DNA from: an uncultured Prevotellaceae bacterium
GTDB taxonomy: Bacteria > Bacteroidota > Bacteroidia > Bacteroidales > Bacteroidaceae
Direction: 5' to 3'
Length of the DNA stretch: 51,073 nucleotides
NCBI GenBank assembly: GCA_946185285.1
Contig: CAMHIS010000008.1
Span: forward strand, 1-51,073
Part shown: piece after piece, positions 28,855-36,231 of the stretch
How the letters are laid out: the number at the start of each line of letters is the position of its first letter
How positions within the stretch are numbered: the first letter of the stretch is position 1
Position numbers and translations under genes: made by a program
The notes under the pieces: generated by a model
Told to the model about the DNA's origin: nothing
Databases searched by the model: none
The model's input: the letters and a program-made list of their open reading frames with translations, nothing else

Positions 28855-29456
28855 TTCTTCTGATACAGTATGGGGTTAGTCGATGGGTCGTTGTACATCT
28901 TCATCTGGCGGTAGACCTTCATGTAGATGCGTCCCGCCGCGATGTCCTCGAGCAGCTGGTCGATAGCCGTCGACAGGTCTTTCTGTTGTTCCAGCAGTAC
29001 GTCGAGCTTCGCCTGACAGCGACGGCGGTGCTCGGCGGTGGCATCGTCGCGGTCGACTTGCTCTTGCATGTGGTAGATTTTCAGCGCGAGGATGCTCAGG
29101 CGGTCGACGGCCCACGCAGGACTCTCGGTGTTTAGTCGTGCCTCTGGCAGTGGCTTCACATTGCTGTAGGTCTGGCGGAAGTAGCTGTCAATCTGCTCCA
29201 CGAGGTCAGTACGGTCCTGATTGGAGCGGTCGATGCGCCGCTTCAGCGACAGAGCTTCAACAGGGTCGATGTGCGGGTCGCGGATAATGTCCTCATAGTG
29301 CCACTGCACGGTGTCTATCCAGCACTTCATGTAGAGCGAGTACTCAATGGAGTCACGCTGATAGGGATTTTTGATTGGCGTGTCAACGTTGTCTGTCAGG
29401 TGATAGTCGTTGATGGCCTGATTGAAAATGTTGTTTGCTTGTTCTGTAAATAACAT
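28851..29456 (-). CDS. DUF4254 domain-containing protein
   Basis: About 201 residues from MLFTEQANNIFNQAINDYH. All-helical protein (SIEYSLYMKCWIDTVQWHYED, DPVEALSLKRRIDRSNQDRT) that matches the Bacteroidota family DUF4254. Such genes usually lie beside LPS heptosyltransferase genes, as here (4-bp overlap with GT9), so a role in LPS core biosynthesis is inferred; no enzyme motif is visible. The start at 29456 was chosen because the 46 codons upstream (rich in Cys and lacking family features) run into the promoter-like AT-rich region. Confidence 0.88.
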   Translation of the reverse strand: MLFTEQANNIFNQAINDYHLTDNVDTPIKNPYQRDSIEYSLYMKCWIDTVQWHYEDIIRDPHIDPVEALSLKRRIDRSNQDRTDLVEQIDSYFRQTYSNVKPLPEARLNTESPAWAVDRLSILALKIYHMQEQVDRDDATAEHRRRCQAKLDVLLEQQKDLSTAIDQLLEDIAAGRIYMKVYRQMKMYNDPSTNPILYQKK

Positions 29457-29640
29457 GCTTTTTCCTAATTGTTTCGTTTTCCCCTGCAAAACTACAGAAA
29501 GTTTTCCACATCTGCAACAAAAAGCGTAGTTTTTCATTTTAATTTGCATAATAAGCGTACAAAATACACGAAAAAGGGCGTGTTTTTTGCACAATTACAC
29601 CTAAAATGTGCATTCAATGGTCACTTTTCCCCGAAAAAAT

Positions 29641-29672
29641 TTGCGTAACTGACAGAAATTGTGTTACTTTGC
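29641..29672 (+). promoter_or_regulatory. Promoter of acpP
   Basis: TTG (29641-29643), 20-bp spacer, TTACTTTGC (29664-29672). A leader of about 70 nt follows, with a small hairpin (ACGGC, GAAAG, GCCGT; 29681-29695) before the ATG at 29748. Nearby 29597-29640 is AT-rich. Confidence 0.6.
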
Positions 29673-29747
29673 ACCCGCTAACGGCGAAAGGCCGTAAAAG
29701 TGTTTCAAGATAGCAAATAATTATTAACATTTTAAAGATTTAAATTT

Positions 29748-29984
29748 ATGTCAGAAATTGAAAGCAAAGTAAAGGCAATTATTGTAGACAAACTGGGTGT
29801 TGACGAGGCAGAGGTAAAGCCCGAAGCAAGTTTCACTAACGACCTCGGTGCTGACTCACTGGACACTGTTGAGCTCATTATGGAGTTCGAGAAGGAATTC
29901 GGCATTTCTATTCCCGATGATAAGGCAGAGAAGATTGGCACCGTTGGTGACGCTATCGCTTATATCGAGGAGAATTCAAAATAA
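29748..29984 (+). CDS. acpP: Acyl carrier protein
   Basis: 78 residues, acidic. The DSL motif ([16 protein letters not shown]) has the phosphopantetheine-bearing Ser37. It carries growing fatty acyl chains for fatty acid synthesis in the cytoplasm. A 121-bp gap with inverted repeats separates it from fabF, and rnc follows, a common order (acpP-fabF-rnc). Confidence 0.98.
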   Translation: MSEIESKVKAIIVDKLGVDEAEVKPEASFTNDLGADSLDTVELIMEFEKEFGISIPDDKAEKIGTVGDAIAYIEENSK

Positions 29985-30006
29985 ACAATATTAGGAATAG
30001 AGGAAA

Positions 30007-30095
30007 GAGAAATGAGAAATGATGATTGCTTTTGCGGTGATTTATGCACTTGCTGGTAATCAACATTTCTCATTTCTCATTTCTCATTTCTCATT
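30007..30095. repeat. Tandem and inverted GAGAAATG repeats between acpP and fabF
   Basis: AGAGAAATGAGAAATG (30007-30022) can pair with CATTTCTCATTTCTC (30064-30078); the right side goes on as four to five head-to-tail copies of the 8-mer CATTTCTC to 30095. The 41-nt loop is unlike a terminator. It may attenuate or stabilise the mRNA between acpP and fabF. Confidence 0.7.
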
Positions 30096-30105
30096 CTGAA
30101 AGTTT

Positions 30106-31368
30106 ATGGAGTTAAAAAGAGTTGTTGTAACAGGTCTTGGTGCCGTGACCCCCGTCGGCAATACGCCCGACGAGATGTGGAAGAACCTCCTGGCAGGCGT
30201 CAGCGGAGCCGCACCTATTACACTTTTCGATACAACCCTGTTCAAGACCAAGTTCGCCTGCGAGGTGAAGAACCTCAACGTCAACGACTACCTGGACCGC
30301 AAGGAGGCTCGCAAGATGGACCGCTACACACAGCTGGCCATGATTGCTGCCAAGCAGGCTGTCGAGGATTGCGGCATGGACCTTGAGACAGAGGACAAGA
30401 ACCGCATCGGCGTGGTCTACGGCGTGGGCATCGGCGGTATCAAGACCTTCGAGGACGAGGTGAAGTACTACAGTCTGCACGAGGCTGACGGCCCGAAGTT
30501 CAACCCCTTCTTCATTCCGAAGATGATTGCCGACATCGCCGCCGGACAGATTTCGATTATGTACGGCTTCCACGGCCCCAACTATATCACCGCCTCGGCC
30601 TGCGCTTCGTCGTCGAACGCACTGGCCGATGCCTTCAACCTCATCCGCTTAGGCAAGGCCAACGCCATTCTGGCCGGTGGTGCCGAGGCTGCCATCTGCG
30701 CCTGCGGCGTCGGCGGCTTCAACGCCATGCACGCCCTGTCGACGCGCAACGACGAGCCCGAGAAGGCCAGCCGTCCGTTCAGCGCCTCGCGCGACGGATT
30801 CGTCATGGCCGAGGGTGCCGGCTGTCTCATCCTCGAGGAGCTGGAGCACGCCAAGGCCCGTGGTGCCAAGATTTATGCCGAGATGGTCGGTGCCGGCATG
30901 AGTGCCGACGCTCACCACATCACCGCCTCTCACCCCGAGGGCCTCGGTGCCAAGCTCGTGATGCAGAACGCACTCGAGGATGCTCAGATGAAGCCCGAGG
31001 ACATCGACTACATCAACGTTCACGGTACCAGCACCCACGTCGGCGACATCTCCGAGGCCAAGGCCATCAAGGAGGTCTTCGGCGACGCTGCCTTCAAGCT
31101 GAACATCTCGTCGACGAAGTCGATGACGGGCCACCTGCTCGGTGCTGCCGGTGCCGTTGAGGCTATGGTCACCGTGCTGGCCGTCAAGAACGACATCGTG
31201 CCGCCCACCATCAACCATGAGGAGGGCGACGAGGATCCCGAGATAGACTATAACCTGAACTTCACCTTCAACAAGGCACAGCAGCGCACCGTCCGCGCCG
31301 GACTCTCAAATACGTTCGGATTCGGCGGCCACAACGCCTGTGTCGTCTTCAAGAAGTATGAGGCTTAG
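30106..31368 (+). CDS. fabF: Beta-ketoacyl-ACP synthase II
   Basis: 420 residues. Catalytic triad: Cys166 in SACASSSNALADAFNLI, His306 in NVHGTSTHVGD and His343 in STKSMTGHLLGAAGA. The C-terminal SNTFGFGGHNACVVFKKY is the thiolase-fold glycine loop. It condenses malonyl-ACP with acyl-ACP in fatty acid elongation. The start is supported by the MELKRVVVTGLGAVTPVGN opening. Its end overlaps the rnc gene start by about 11 bp (rnc ATG at 31358). Confidence 0.98.
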   Translation: MELKRVVVTGLGAVTPVGNTPDEMWKNLLAGVSGAAPITLFDTTLFKTKFACEVKNLNVNDYLDRKEARKMDRYTQLAMIAAKQAVEDCGMDLETEDKNRIGVVYGVGIGGIKTFEDEVKYYSLHEADGPKFNPFFIPKMIADIAAGQISIMYGFHGPNYITASACASSSNALADAFNLIRLGKANAILAGGAEAAICACGVGGFNAMHALSTRNDEPEKASRPFSASRDGFVMAEGAGCLILEELEHAKARGAKIYAEMVGAGMSADAHHITASHPEGLGAKLVMQNALEDAQMKPEDIDYINVHGTSTHVGDISEAKAIKEVFGDAAFKLNISSTKSMTGHLLGAAGAVEAMVTVLAVKNDIVPPTINHEEGDEDPEIDYNLNFTFNKAQQRTVRAGLSNTFGFGGHNACVVFKKYEA

Positions 31369-32377
31369 GGATATTATTGACCGTATAAGGCTCCCTTTCC
31401 GCCAGGAGAAGGAGCTTTTTTCTTCTCTCTACGAGGTCATGGGGTTCTATCCCCATGATATCAGCTACTACAAGCAGGCACTGATGCACAAGAGCATCGG
31501 CCGCCGCAACGAGAAGGGCAAGCCGCTGAACAACGAACGCCTGGAGTTTCTCGGCGACGCACTGCTCGATGCTGTCGTGGGCCACATCGTCTACGACCAT
31601 TTCCCCGGCAAGCGCGAGGGCTTCCTGACGAATACCCGCTCGAAGCTCGTCAGCCGCGACACGCTGGGAAAGCTTGCCGAGGAAATGGGACTGAAACGGC
31701 TCATCGTCAGCAGCGGACAGAACAACTCGCACAACAGCTACATGGCCGGCAACGCCTTCGAGGCGCTGGTCGGAGCCATCTATCTGGATCAGGGCTACGA
31801 AGGCGTCATGCGGTTTATGAAGAAGCGCATCCTGGCCCAGCTTATCAACATCGACAAGGTGGCCTACAAGGAGGTGAACTTCAAGTCGAAACTCCTGGAG
31901 TGGAGCCAGAAGAACCGTGTGCGGATGGAGTATAAGATGAAGAAGCAGGAGGTTGACAAGGAAACCGGCTCGCCCGTCTTCAGGTTCCAAGTCTATATCG
32001 AGGGCGTGCCCGGCGAGTCGGGCAAGGGTTTTTCTAAAAAGGAGGCCCAGCAGCTGGCTTCTGAGGCCACGCTCAAGCGCCTGAAGCGCGAACCGCAGTT
32101 CATCGATGCCATCTTCACCGCCAAGTCGGAGCGCACGAAGATGGAGGAGATGCCCACCATGAGTGTCCCCGACCCGGAGGCTGAGCAGGAGTTTGTCATC
32201 CGTCAGGAGGTGACGGAAAAGCCGGAGACTTCCGAGGTTCGGGAAAAAGTCCCCGAACCGGCCGCCGCCGAAGAAACCGACGAGTTCGACCTGAGCGACA
32301 TCAAGTCAACGCCCGAGGAGCCGTCGCGCGAAGACATCATCGCCGCTGCCGAGGCCGCCGCCTTTGAAGCGAAGTAA
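31358..32377 (+). CDS. rnc: Ribonuclease III with long acidic C-terminal tail
   Basis: About 339 residues from MRLRDIIDRIRLPFRQEKEL; a longer start at 31340 is possible but would lie further inside fabF. The RNase III signature ERLEFLGDALLDAVVGHIVY (catalytic acidic residues) is followed by a second acidic helix (GNAFEALVGAIYLDQGYEG) and a double-stranded-RNA-binding domain (FRFQVYIEGVPGESGKGFSK, KEAQQLASEATLKRL). Compared with the usual ~225-250 residues it has about 90 more, acidic and low complexity (PAAAEETDEFDLSDIKS), probably disordered. It processes rRNA and cleaves structured mRNAs. Confidence 0.96.
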   Translation: MRLRDIIDRIRLPFRQEKELFSSLYEVMGFYPHDISYYKQALMHKSIGRRNEKGKPLNNERLEFLGDALLDAVVGHIVYDHFPGKREGFLTNTRSKLVSRDTLGKLAEEMGLKRLIVSSGQNNSHNSYMAGNAFEALVGAIYLDQGYEGVMRFMKKRILAQLINIDKVAYKEVNFKSKLLEWSQKNRVRMEYKMKKQEVDKETGSPVFRFQVYIEGVPGESGKGFSKKEAQQLASEATLKRLKREPQFIDAIFTAKSERTKMEEMPTMSVPDPEAEQEFVIRQEVTEKPETSEVREKVPEPAAAEETDEFDLSDIKSTPEEPSREDIIAAAEAAAFEAK

Positions 32378-32387
32378 TGTGTAGCGG

Positions 32388-33188
32388 TCATACCGTCTTG
32401 TCAATCTTGACGGTGAGGGTATGACTGTCGAAATGAATACCTTGACGTTCAACAAATTGTTTCAGTACGCCCGCCTCACCCAATTCGTGGGGCGTGCCGA
32501 TACTGATGCCGTTTGTTGCGTCCATCAGCCAGATGCAGTCGGCTATCTGCAGGGCCAGCTCCAGGTCGTGGGTGGAGAGGAAGATGGTCTTCTGCTGCTC
32601 ACGGCTGATGCGCCTTAGCAACAGCATCACCTCCACCTTGCTCGGGAAGTCGAGGAAGGCCGTCGGCTCGTCCAGATAGATGACGGGCGTCTGCTGGGCC
32701 AGTGCCTTGGCTATCATCACCTTCTGCCGCTCACCGTCCGACAGCGTGTCGACCAGCCTGCTGCTCAGACCGCTGATACCCACCAGCTGCAGCGACTCGT
32801 CGACGATGCGCAGGTCCTCCTTGGAGTTCGTGCCCCAGAAGCCGGTGTAGGGCGAACGGCCCAGGCTCACCAGCTCGCGTACCGTCATATTCCTCACGTC
32901 GGGCTTCTCCGTCAGCACCACGCCGATAATCCGGCTCAGTTCCTTGGGTGTATAGTCGTCTATCTCATGGTCGGCTGTCACCACCCTGCCGCTCAGTTTC
33001 GGCTGAAAGGCCGACAGCGTGCGCAGCAGTGTCGACTTGCCCACGCCGTTGGCGCCTATCAGGCACGTCAGTTCCCCCTGCCGGATGGCGGCATTGATAC
33101 CCGAGGCAACCGTTTTGACGCTGCCTTTCTTCTGGTAACCGATGGTCAGGTCTTCCAGCCTGACGCTCTCACTCATGTTCTTCGTCAT
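32388..33188 (-). CDS. ABC transporter ATP-binding protein (FepC/BtuD type)
   Basis: 266 residues. Walker A (GANGVGKST), Q-loop region (IGVVLTEKPDVRNMTV), signature LSDGERQKVMIAKALAQ, Walker B VIYLDEPTAFLD and H-loop LSTHDLELAL are all intact. The DV-type opening and length fit ATPases of iron-siderophore, heme or cobalamin importers. The usual permease (FecCD) and binding-protein genes are absent from this window, so it is either an orphan or works with products made elsewhere. The -7 box (TAACTTTGC, 33202-33210) lies 13 bp before the start. Convergent with rnc, 10 bp between stops. Confidence 0.93.
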   Translation of the reverse strand: MTKNMSESVRLEDLTIGYQKKGSVKTVASGINAAIRQGELTCLIGANGVGKSTLLRTLSAFQPKLSGRVVTADHEIDDYTPKELSRIIGVVLTEKPDVRNMTVRELVSLGRSPYTGFWGTNSKEDLRIVDESLQLVGISGLSSRLVDTLSDGERQKVMIAKALAQQTPVIYLDEPTAFLDFPSKVEVMLLLRRISREQQKTIFLSTHDLELALQIADCIWLMDATNGISIGTPHELGEAGVLKQFVERQGIHFDSHTLTVKIDKTV

Positions 33189-33201
33189 TCAACTTTTTGC
33201 T

Positions 33202-33210
33202 GCAAAGTTA
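33202..33210 (-). promoter_or_regulatory. -7 box for the ABC ATPase
   Basis: Minus strand reads TAACTTTGC, 13 bp before the first ATG (33188); a downstream ATG at codon 5 would make the leader longer. The rest of the gap 33211-33498 contains no gene that I can support. Confidence 0.55.
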
Positions 33211-33498
33211 GGCAATAATCTTGTTTCCACCAAATTTTCCGGCCTGTAAGTTTGAGTCAGCCGCCTTGACCACCATTTTCAAATCCGTCGACAGCTACAG
33301 AGGATGATAAAGCCTGAAATATCCTGCACTTCCTGCACTGACCACTGAATGCCAGCCAGTTACGTACAATGTCCTTGCGGCCACTGTTTATACCATCCGC
33401 TGATGTGTCCTTATGTCGTTGGCATGGCCGACAGGTGAGGTCCATCAAGTTCCGTAGGCAGGTGGAATATGACCTGTTCTTTTATGCGCTGAACACAC

Positions 33499-33543
33499 AA
33501 ACACCTCGGATGAATTTCCCAATAGGATTCATTCGAGGCGTTT
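33499..33543 (-). terminator. Long hairpin after the RibD-like gene
   Basis: AAACACCTCGGATGAAT and ATTCATTCGAGGCGTTT pair over 17 positions with two imperfections, loop of 11. On the minus strand it is followed by GTTTGTGTGTTC. It sits 17 bp past the end of the RibD-like gene. Confidence 0.7.
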
Positions 33544-33559
33544 CCTTTATTTACATATC

Positions 33560-34291
33560 CTACTTAACCAAGTATCTCATCCAGACGATGCCGTCGTGTT
33601 CCTCTACCGACTTGAATTTCAGACGAATGGGCTTGCGGCTCTTAGGTCGTCCGTCGAATGCCGCTGCCATACCCTCACGTCCGTCAATGCCATAGCCATA
33701 CATCATACTTACCTCGTCTATCAGCCCGAGGTCGAGCATGGAGCCGTTGATATGACCGCCGCCGACAACCGCCAGACGCTCCACATTGAAATCCTTCCGA
33801 AGAATCTCCATTGCAGCCTTCAGATCGATAGCGGGGCTGCGGTAGCCCTTAAAGTCTGCGGGCATTTCTGTATCTTCAATCTCCGTCTCGCGCCCGATAG
33901 TGATATAGGAGATATTCTTGCTTTTCAGATATTCCAGATATTCCAGACTGACCCACTCTGAGAGAATCATCAGCAACGGCTTTCCAAACTGTCCTGTGGT
34001 ATCGTCACCCCATAGAAGCGTGCCACTGGTATCTACGCCAATGGCATAACCGTCAGAAACGACTGCCTTGTAAACCTGTTGGCCAGCATCCTTATACGAC
34101 TCCTTGCTTTGAAAATTGCCAGGCAGAGCGTAGTGCATCTCCAGCGTTTTGCGACCTTCCAGCGTGGAGGGGCAGGCAAGTTGCTCCAGTGCGTCGTAGT
34201 AGTGGTTGGTGTCATCGATTTGTTCGGTCATGTCGCAGTCAATCCTGCCGTCGAGCGAAGCCATCATGTGGCAGATAGTGTATGGTCTCAT
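33560..34291 (-). CDS. RibD C-terminal-domain (dihydrofolate reductase-like) protein
   Basis: 243 residues. Begins MRPYTICHMMASLDGRIDCD, the start typical of the RibD C-terminal reductase superfamily, and has the NADPH loop VVGGGHINGSMLDLGLIDEV near residue 180 and VEEHDGIVWMRY at the end. It has no deaminase domain, so it is a stand-alone reductase; the real substrate is unknown (many are annotated as dihydrofolate reductase family). Its gene is 12 bp after the flavodoxin-type gene, so both may form a two-gene redox operon. Confidence 0.88.
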   Translation of the reverse strand: MRPYTICHMMASLDGRIDCDMTEQIDDTNHYYDALEQLACPSTLEGRKTLEMHYALPGNFQSKESYKDAGQQVYKAVVSDGYAIGVDTSGTLLWGDDTTGQFGKPLLMILSEWVSLEYLEYLKSKNISYITIGRETEIEDTEMPADFKGYRSPAIDLKAAMEILRKDFNVERLAVVGGGHINGSMLDLGLIDEVSMMYGYGIDGREGMAAAFDGRPKSRKPIRLKFKSVEEHDGIVWMRYLVK

Positions 34292-34303
34292 TCTGCTAAG
34301 TGG

Positions 34304-34819
34304 TTAGAGGTTGTTGACGATTGCCTGAATCTTCTGCTTGGTCTCGTCGGTCTTCTGCTCGTCAATCTTGGCGGTCACGATGCCGGAGTCCTCTGCCTTC
34401 CAGTAGTTGCAGATGTCGTGATACTCTGCCGTTGCACCAGAGTAAACGCCTGGCGAATAGGATGACATCAGCAATGCCATCTTCTTCACCTTTGCTGGGG
34501 CATTGACGCAGTACATACGCTGGATGGGAGCCTGAATCTGTGCGCAGAGAGTGAAGTAATAGATAGGTGCGGCCAGTACCAGCACCTCAGCCTCGGCCAT
34601 CAGTGGGTAGAGTTCCTGCATGTCGTCCTTCTGGATGCAGACACCGTTGCCTTTATTATGACAATACTCGCAAGCCAGACAGCCTGCAATCTTCTTGTGC
34701 GACACGTTGACCAGTGTCACCTTGTGACCTGCTGCCTCGGCAGCGTTCTTGTACTCTTCCGCCATCCAAGCGGTGTTTCCGTTGGCTCTCGGAGAAGCCT
34801 GTAAAATCAGAATGTTCAT
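34304..34819 (-). CDS. Flavodoxin family / NADPH-dependent FMN reductase
   Basis: 171 residues. The start MNILILQASPRANGNTAWMA is the FMN phosphate-binding loop (S.R..GNT) and LAAPIYYFTLCAQIQAPIQR holds the isoalloxazine contact typical of iron-sulphur flavoprotein-like reductases. The CLACEYCHNKGNGVC stretch has three Cys, similar to proteins that bind an FeS cluster or use Cys for redox. Likely reduces quinones, nitro compounds or metals with NAD(P)H. First gene of a pair with the RibD-like reductase; -7 box TATCTTTGC at 34855-34863, 36 bp before the start. Confidence 0.9.
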   Translation of the reverse strand: MNILILQASPRANGNTAWMAEEYKNAAEAAGHKVTLVNVSHKKIAGCLACEYCHNKGNGVCIQKDDMQELYPLMAEAEVLVLAAPIYYFTLCAQIQAPIQRMYCVNAPAKVKKMALLMSSYSPGVYSGATAEYHDICNYWKAEDSGIVTAKIDEQKTDETKQKIQAIVNNL

Positions 34820-34854
34820 AATCGTCTTGTATTTGTTTAGTAAGAATTTGAGGG

Positions 34855-34863
34855 CAAAGATAG
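34855..34863 (-). promoter_or_regulatory. -7 box of the flavodoxin/RibD pair
   Basis: Minus strand reads TATCTTTGC, matches TAnnTTTGC. Confidence 0.6.
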
Positions 34864-34927
34864 TGAAAAAACTGCAAATAATAGCCAGACCGTAGCCTTT
34901 ATGAACAGATTTTGCCTGATTTTTAGT

Positions 34928-34936
34928 AATTTTGCA
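34928..34936 (+). promoter_or_regulatory. -7 box before the macro-domain stub
   Basis: TAATTTTGC, about 84 bp before the ATG of the macro remnant. Confidence 0.45.
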
Positions 34937-35019
34937 GCGATTTTAACGCTGCGGGCATTGGATTCGGTCGAAATAACATGCTCCCGTTTGCACAGCCCAT
35001 GCTGTAATTATGACGGACT

Positions 35020-35172
35020 ATGAACAAGAGACTGAAAATTATTGTGGCAGACATCACCACACTGGAGGTGGATGCCATCGTGAATGTTACCGAGCGCAAG
35101 ATTTTTCGTACCTTTGCGCGCGAAGGCAATAAACAGGAAGATTATGACGCAGATTTTAGTTATCAGCAGTGA
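35020..35172 (+). pseudogene. Macro-domain (ADP-ribose-binding) protein, N-terminal stub
   Basis: Reads MNKRLKIIVADITTLEVDAI and VNVTERK, the unmistakable opening of macro-domain proteins (GDIT.L.VDAIVNAAN). After 27 residues it turns into unrelated sequence (IFRTFAREGNKQEDYD) and stops; intact proteins have about 160-180 residues, so the adenosine-diphosphate-ribose pocket is missing. The changeover lies at a second -7-like box (TACCTTTGC, 35109-35117), suggesting that a new promoter region was pasted onto the stub. Confidence 0.8.
35109..35117 (+). promoter_or_regulatory. -7 box downstream of the macro stub
   Basis: TACCTTTGC on the plus strand; a small ORF beginning at 35144 follows and ends in the first copy of the direct repeat. 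Confidence 0.4.
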
Positions 35173-35242
35173 CGGTTCTCATGATCATTTCTGAAATACA
35201 CTTCTCTGGCGGTGCCCACTGGTATTATGCCAGAGAGCACCG
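35166..35242 (+). repeat. Direct repeat copy 1 with pseudoknot-like pairing
   Basis: 77 bp, near copy of 35780-35855; 37 bp in the middle (ATTTCTGAAATACACTTCTC and following) are identical. Pairing: CTCTGGC (35204-35210) with GCCAGAG (35229-35235), and GGTGC (35211-35215) with GCACC (35237-35241), an order A-B-A'-B' typical of an H-type pseudoknot. An open frame IISEIHFSGGAHW is conserved in both copies, so a coding origin is also possible. Confidence 0.65.
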
Positions 35243-35500
35243 CTGCTAAGAACAGGATTGTCTCACAGTGATATATACTGCCGTAAAATAACAAAAGAAC
35301 CGCATTCTGTTATAAAAGTGCAGAGGTACAGAACCAAAAGCAGAATTTTTCCCCGCGTGAGCAAGGCGGTAACTGATATTAACAACTCGCCGAAACATCT
35401 TGCGGATGTCTCGGCGGATATTATGCTGTGAGTTATAGGGAATAATATTATTCCATACGCCGCTTATAGGCAACGCGAAAATCCTCAGACGTTCTGACTC

Positions 35501-35689
35501 TCATAGTGCGCGTAGGTGCTCTATAGCTTCCTCGGGAGTCATGCTTGGCTCTGTCTCCACCTGTTTCATGCTGCGCTTGATGATACGTGCCAGTTTGTAG
35601 GCCTGCTCCAGTTTCAGAATCCTGTTCCAGCGGCGTGTACTCATGCAGACAGTCACCCGTCCTGGCATTCTTTCGATAATTGCTTCCAT
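35501..35689 (-). CDS. Small basic hypothetical protein (antitoxin-like size)
   Basis: 62 residues, MEAIIERMPGRVTVCMSTRR then WNRILKLEQAYKLARIIKRS and a C-terminal end TPEEAIEHLRAL. Short basic proteins with this sort of ending are common in Bacteroidales, often next to a toxin-like gene, but none is recognisable here: the downstream stretch to 35250 holds only weak frames. A perfect palindrome (35743-35760) lies 54 bp before the start and could be an operator for autoregulation. The gene lies between two 77-bp direct repeats, as in a small mobile cassette. Function not identified. Confidence 0.55.
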   Translation of the reverse strand: MEAIIERMPGRVTVCMSTRRWNRILKLEQAYKLARIIKRSMKQVETEPSMTPEEAIEHLRAL

Positions 35690-35742
35690 AATTCTCGTCG
35701 TTTAGAGATTCACGGGTACATAGGTATACATATTTCCCCAAT

Positions 35743-35760
35743 CCTCCAAATCTTTGGAGG
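35743..35760. promoter_or_regulatory. Perfect 18-bp palindrome, possible operator
   Basis: CCTCCAAATCTTTGGAGG: 8-bp arms, 2-bp centre. It stands 54 bp upstream of the small minus-strand ORF and 20 bp before direct repeat copy 2. It could instead be a terminator stem, but no U tract follows. Confidence 0.5.
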
Positions 35761-35779
35761 AAAATATCTGTTTTAATCG

Positions 35780-35855
35780 GCAGTGACGCTTCTCTTAATT
35801 ATTTCTGAAATACACTTCTCTGGCGGTGCCCACTGGTTTATGCCAGCTGGCACCG
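35780..35855 (+). repeat. Direct repeat copy 2 with pseudoknot-like pairing
   Basis: 76 bp matching 35166-35242. Here CTGGC (35820-35824) pairs with GCCAG (35842-35846) and GGTGCC (35825-35830) with GGCACC (35849-35854): the same A-B-A'-B' order with different stem lengths, so the base pairing is kept although the sequence has changed. Confidence 0.65.
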
Positions 35856-35892
35856 TCGCTTGTCAATACCATGAAGGCAAAAATATGAAAAG

Positions 35893-35958
35893 AAATGCGA
35901 ACCTTCTGCCACGAAACTGCTATTATTCACAAATATCAGCAGAATTAGGTTCGCATTT
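35893..35958. repeat. 12-bp inverted repeat AAATGCGAACCT / AGGTTCGCATTT
   Basis: Arms 35893-35904 and 35947-35958, with an inner CTGC/GCAG pair. It stands before the promoter of the sensor stub and could be a terminator of upstream transcripts or an operator. Confidence 0.5.
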
Positions 35959-35981
35959 TTGGTTAGTTCGCATATTTTATC

Positions 35982-35990
35982 TAAATTTGC
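35982..35990 (+). promoter_or_regulatory. -7 box before the membrane-sensor stub
   Basis: TAAATTTGC, only 3 bp before a GTG start at 35994, so a leaderless or inactive transcript. Confidence 0.45.
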
Positions 35991-35993
35991 GGT

Positions 35994-36217
35994 GTGAAAA
36001 GATTTCGTTCGCTTTCTAAGAGTCTCACTTACCGCATCATGGCGGTCGTGCTGTTAATGATGGCCGTCATTACCAGCGTGGTCAATTTTAATGTCAAGGC
36101 GTATATGCAGGGACTGCGGGAGGGACTGAAGAACCTGAACCGCCACATCAACAATATGCAGGGCTTCAGGCAGAGCGCATCACCATCGTCGACGGCGAGA
36201 TTGAAGGACTGTCGTAA
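35994..36217 (+). pseudogene. Membrane-sensor stub fused to an unrelated C-terminal end
   Basis: Starts VKRFRSLSKSLTYRIMAVVL followed by a hydrophobic helix (LMMAVITSVV) and NFNVKAYM, similar to the first membrane segment of Bacteroidales sensor kinases or SpoIIE-type phosphatases. The frame then changes and ends as AERITIVDGEIEGLS with a stop at 36215-36217, as if the start of one gene were joined to the end by a large deletion with a frameshift. Identity of the ancestor is a guess. Confidence 0.45.
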
Positions 36218-36231
36218 GACGAAGCGGCGGA

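Noticed and set aside
33211..33498. Short frames in the gap before the ABC ATPase
   Set aside because: CxxC-like text on the minus strand (CRPCQRH, CRKC) hinted at a zinc protein, but frames are short and no family fits.
35246..35473. 75-codon minus-strand ORF next to the small gene, as a possible toxin
   Set aside because: No motif, unlikely composition, and no start signal; it cannot be supported as a gene.
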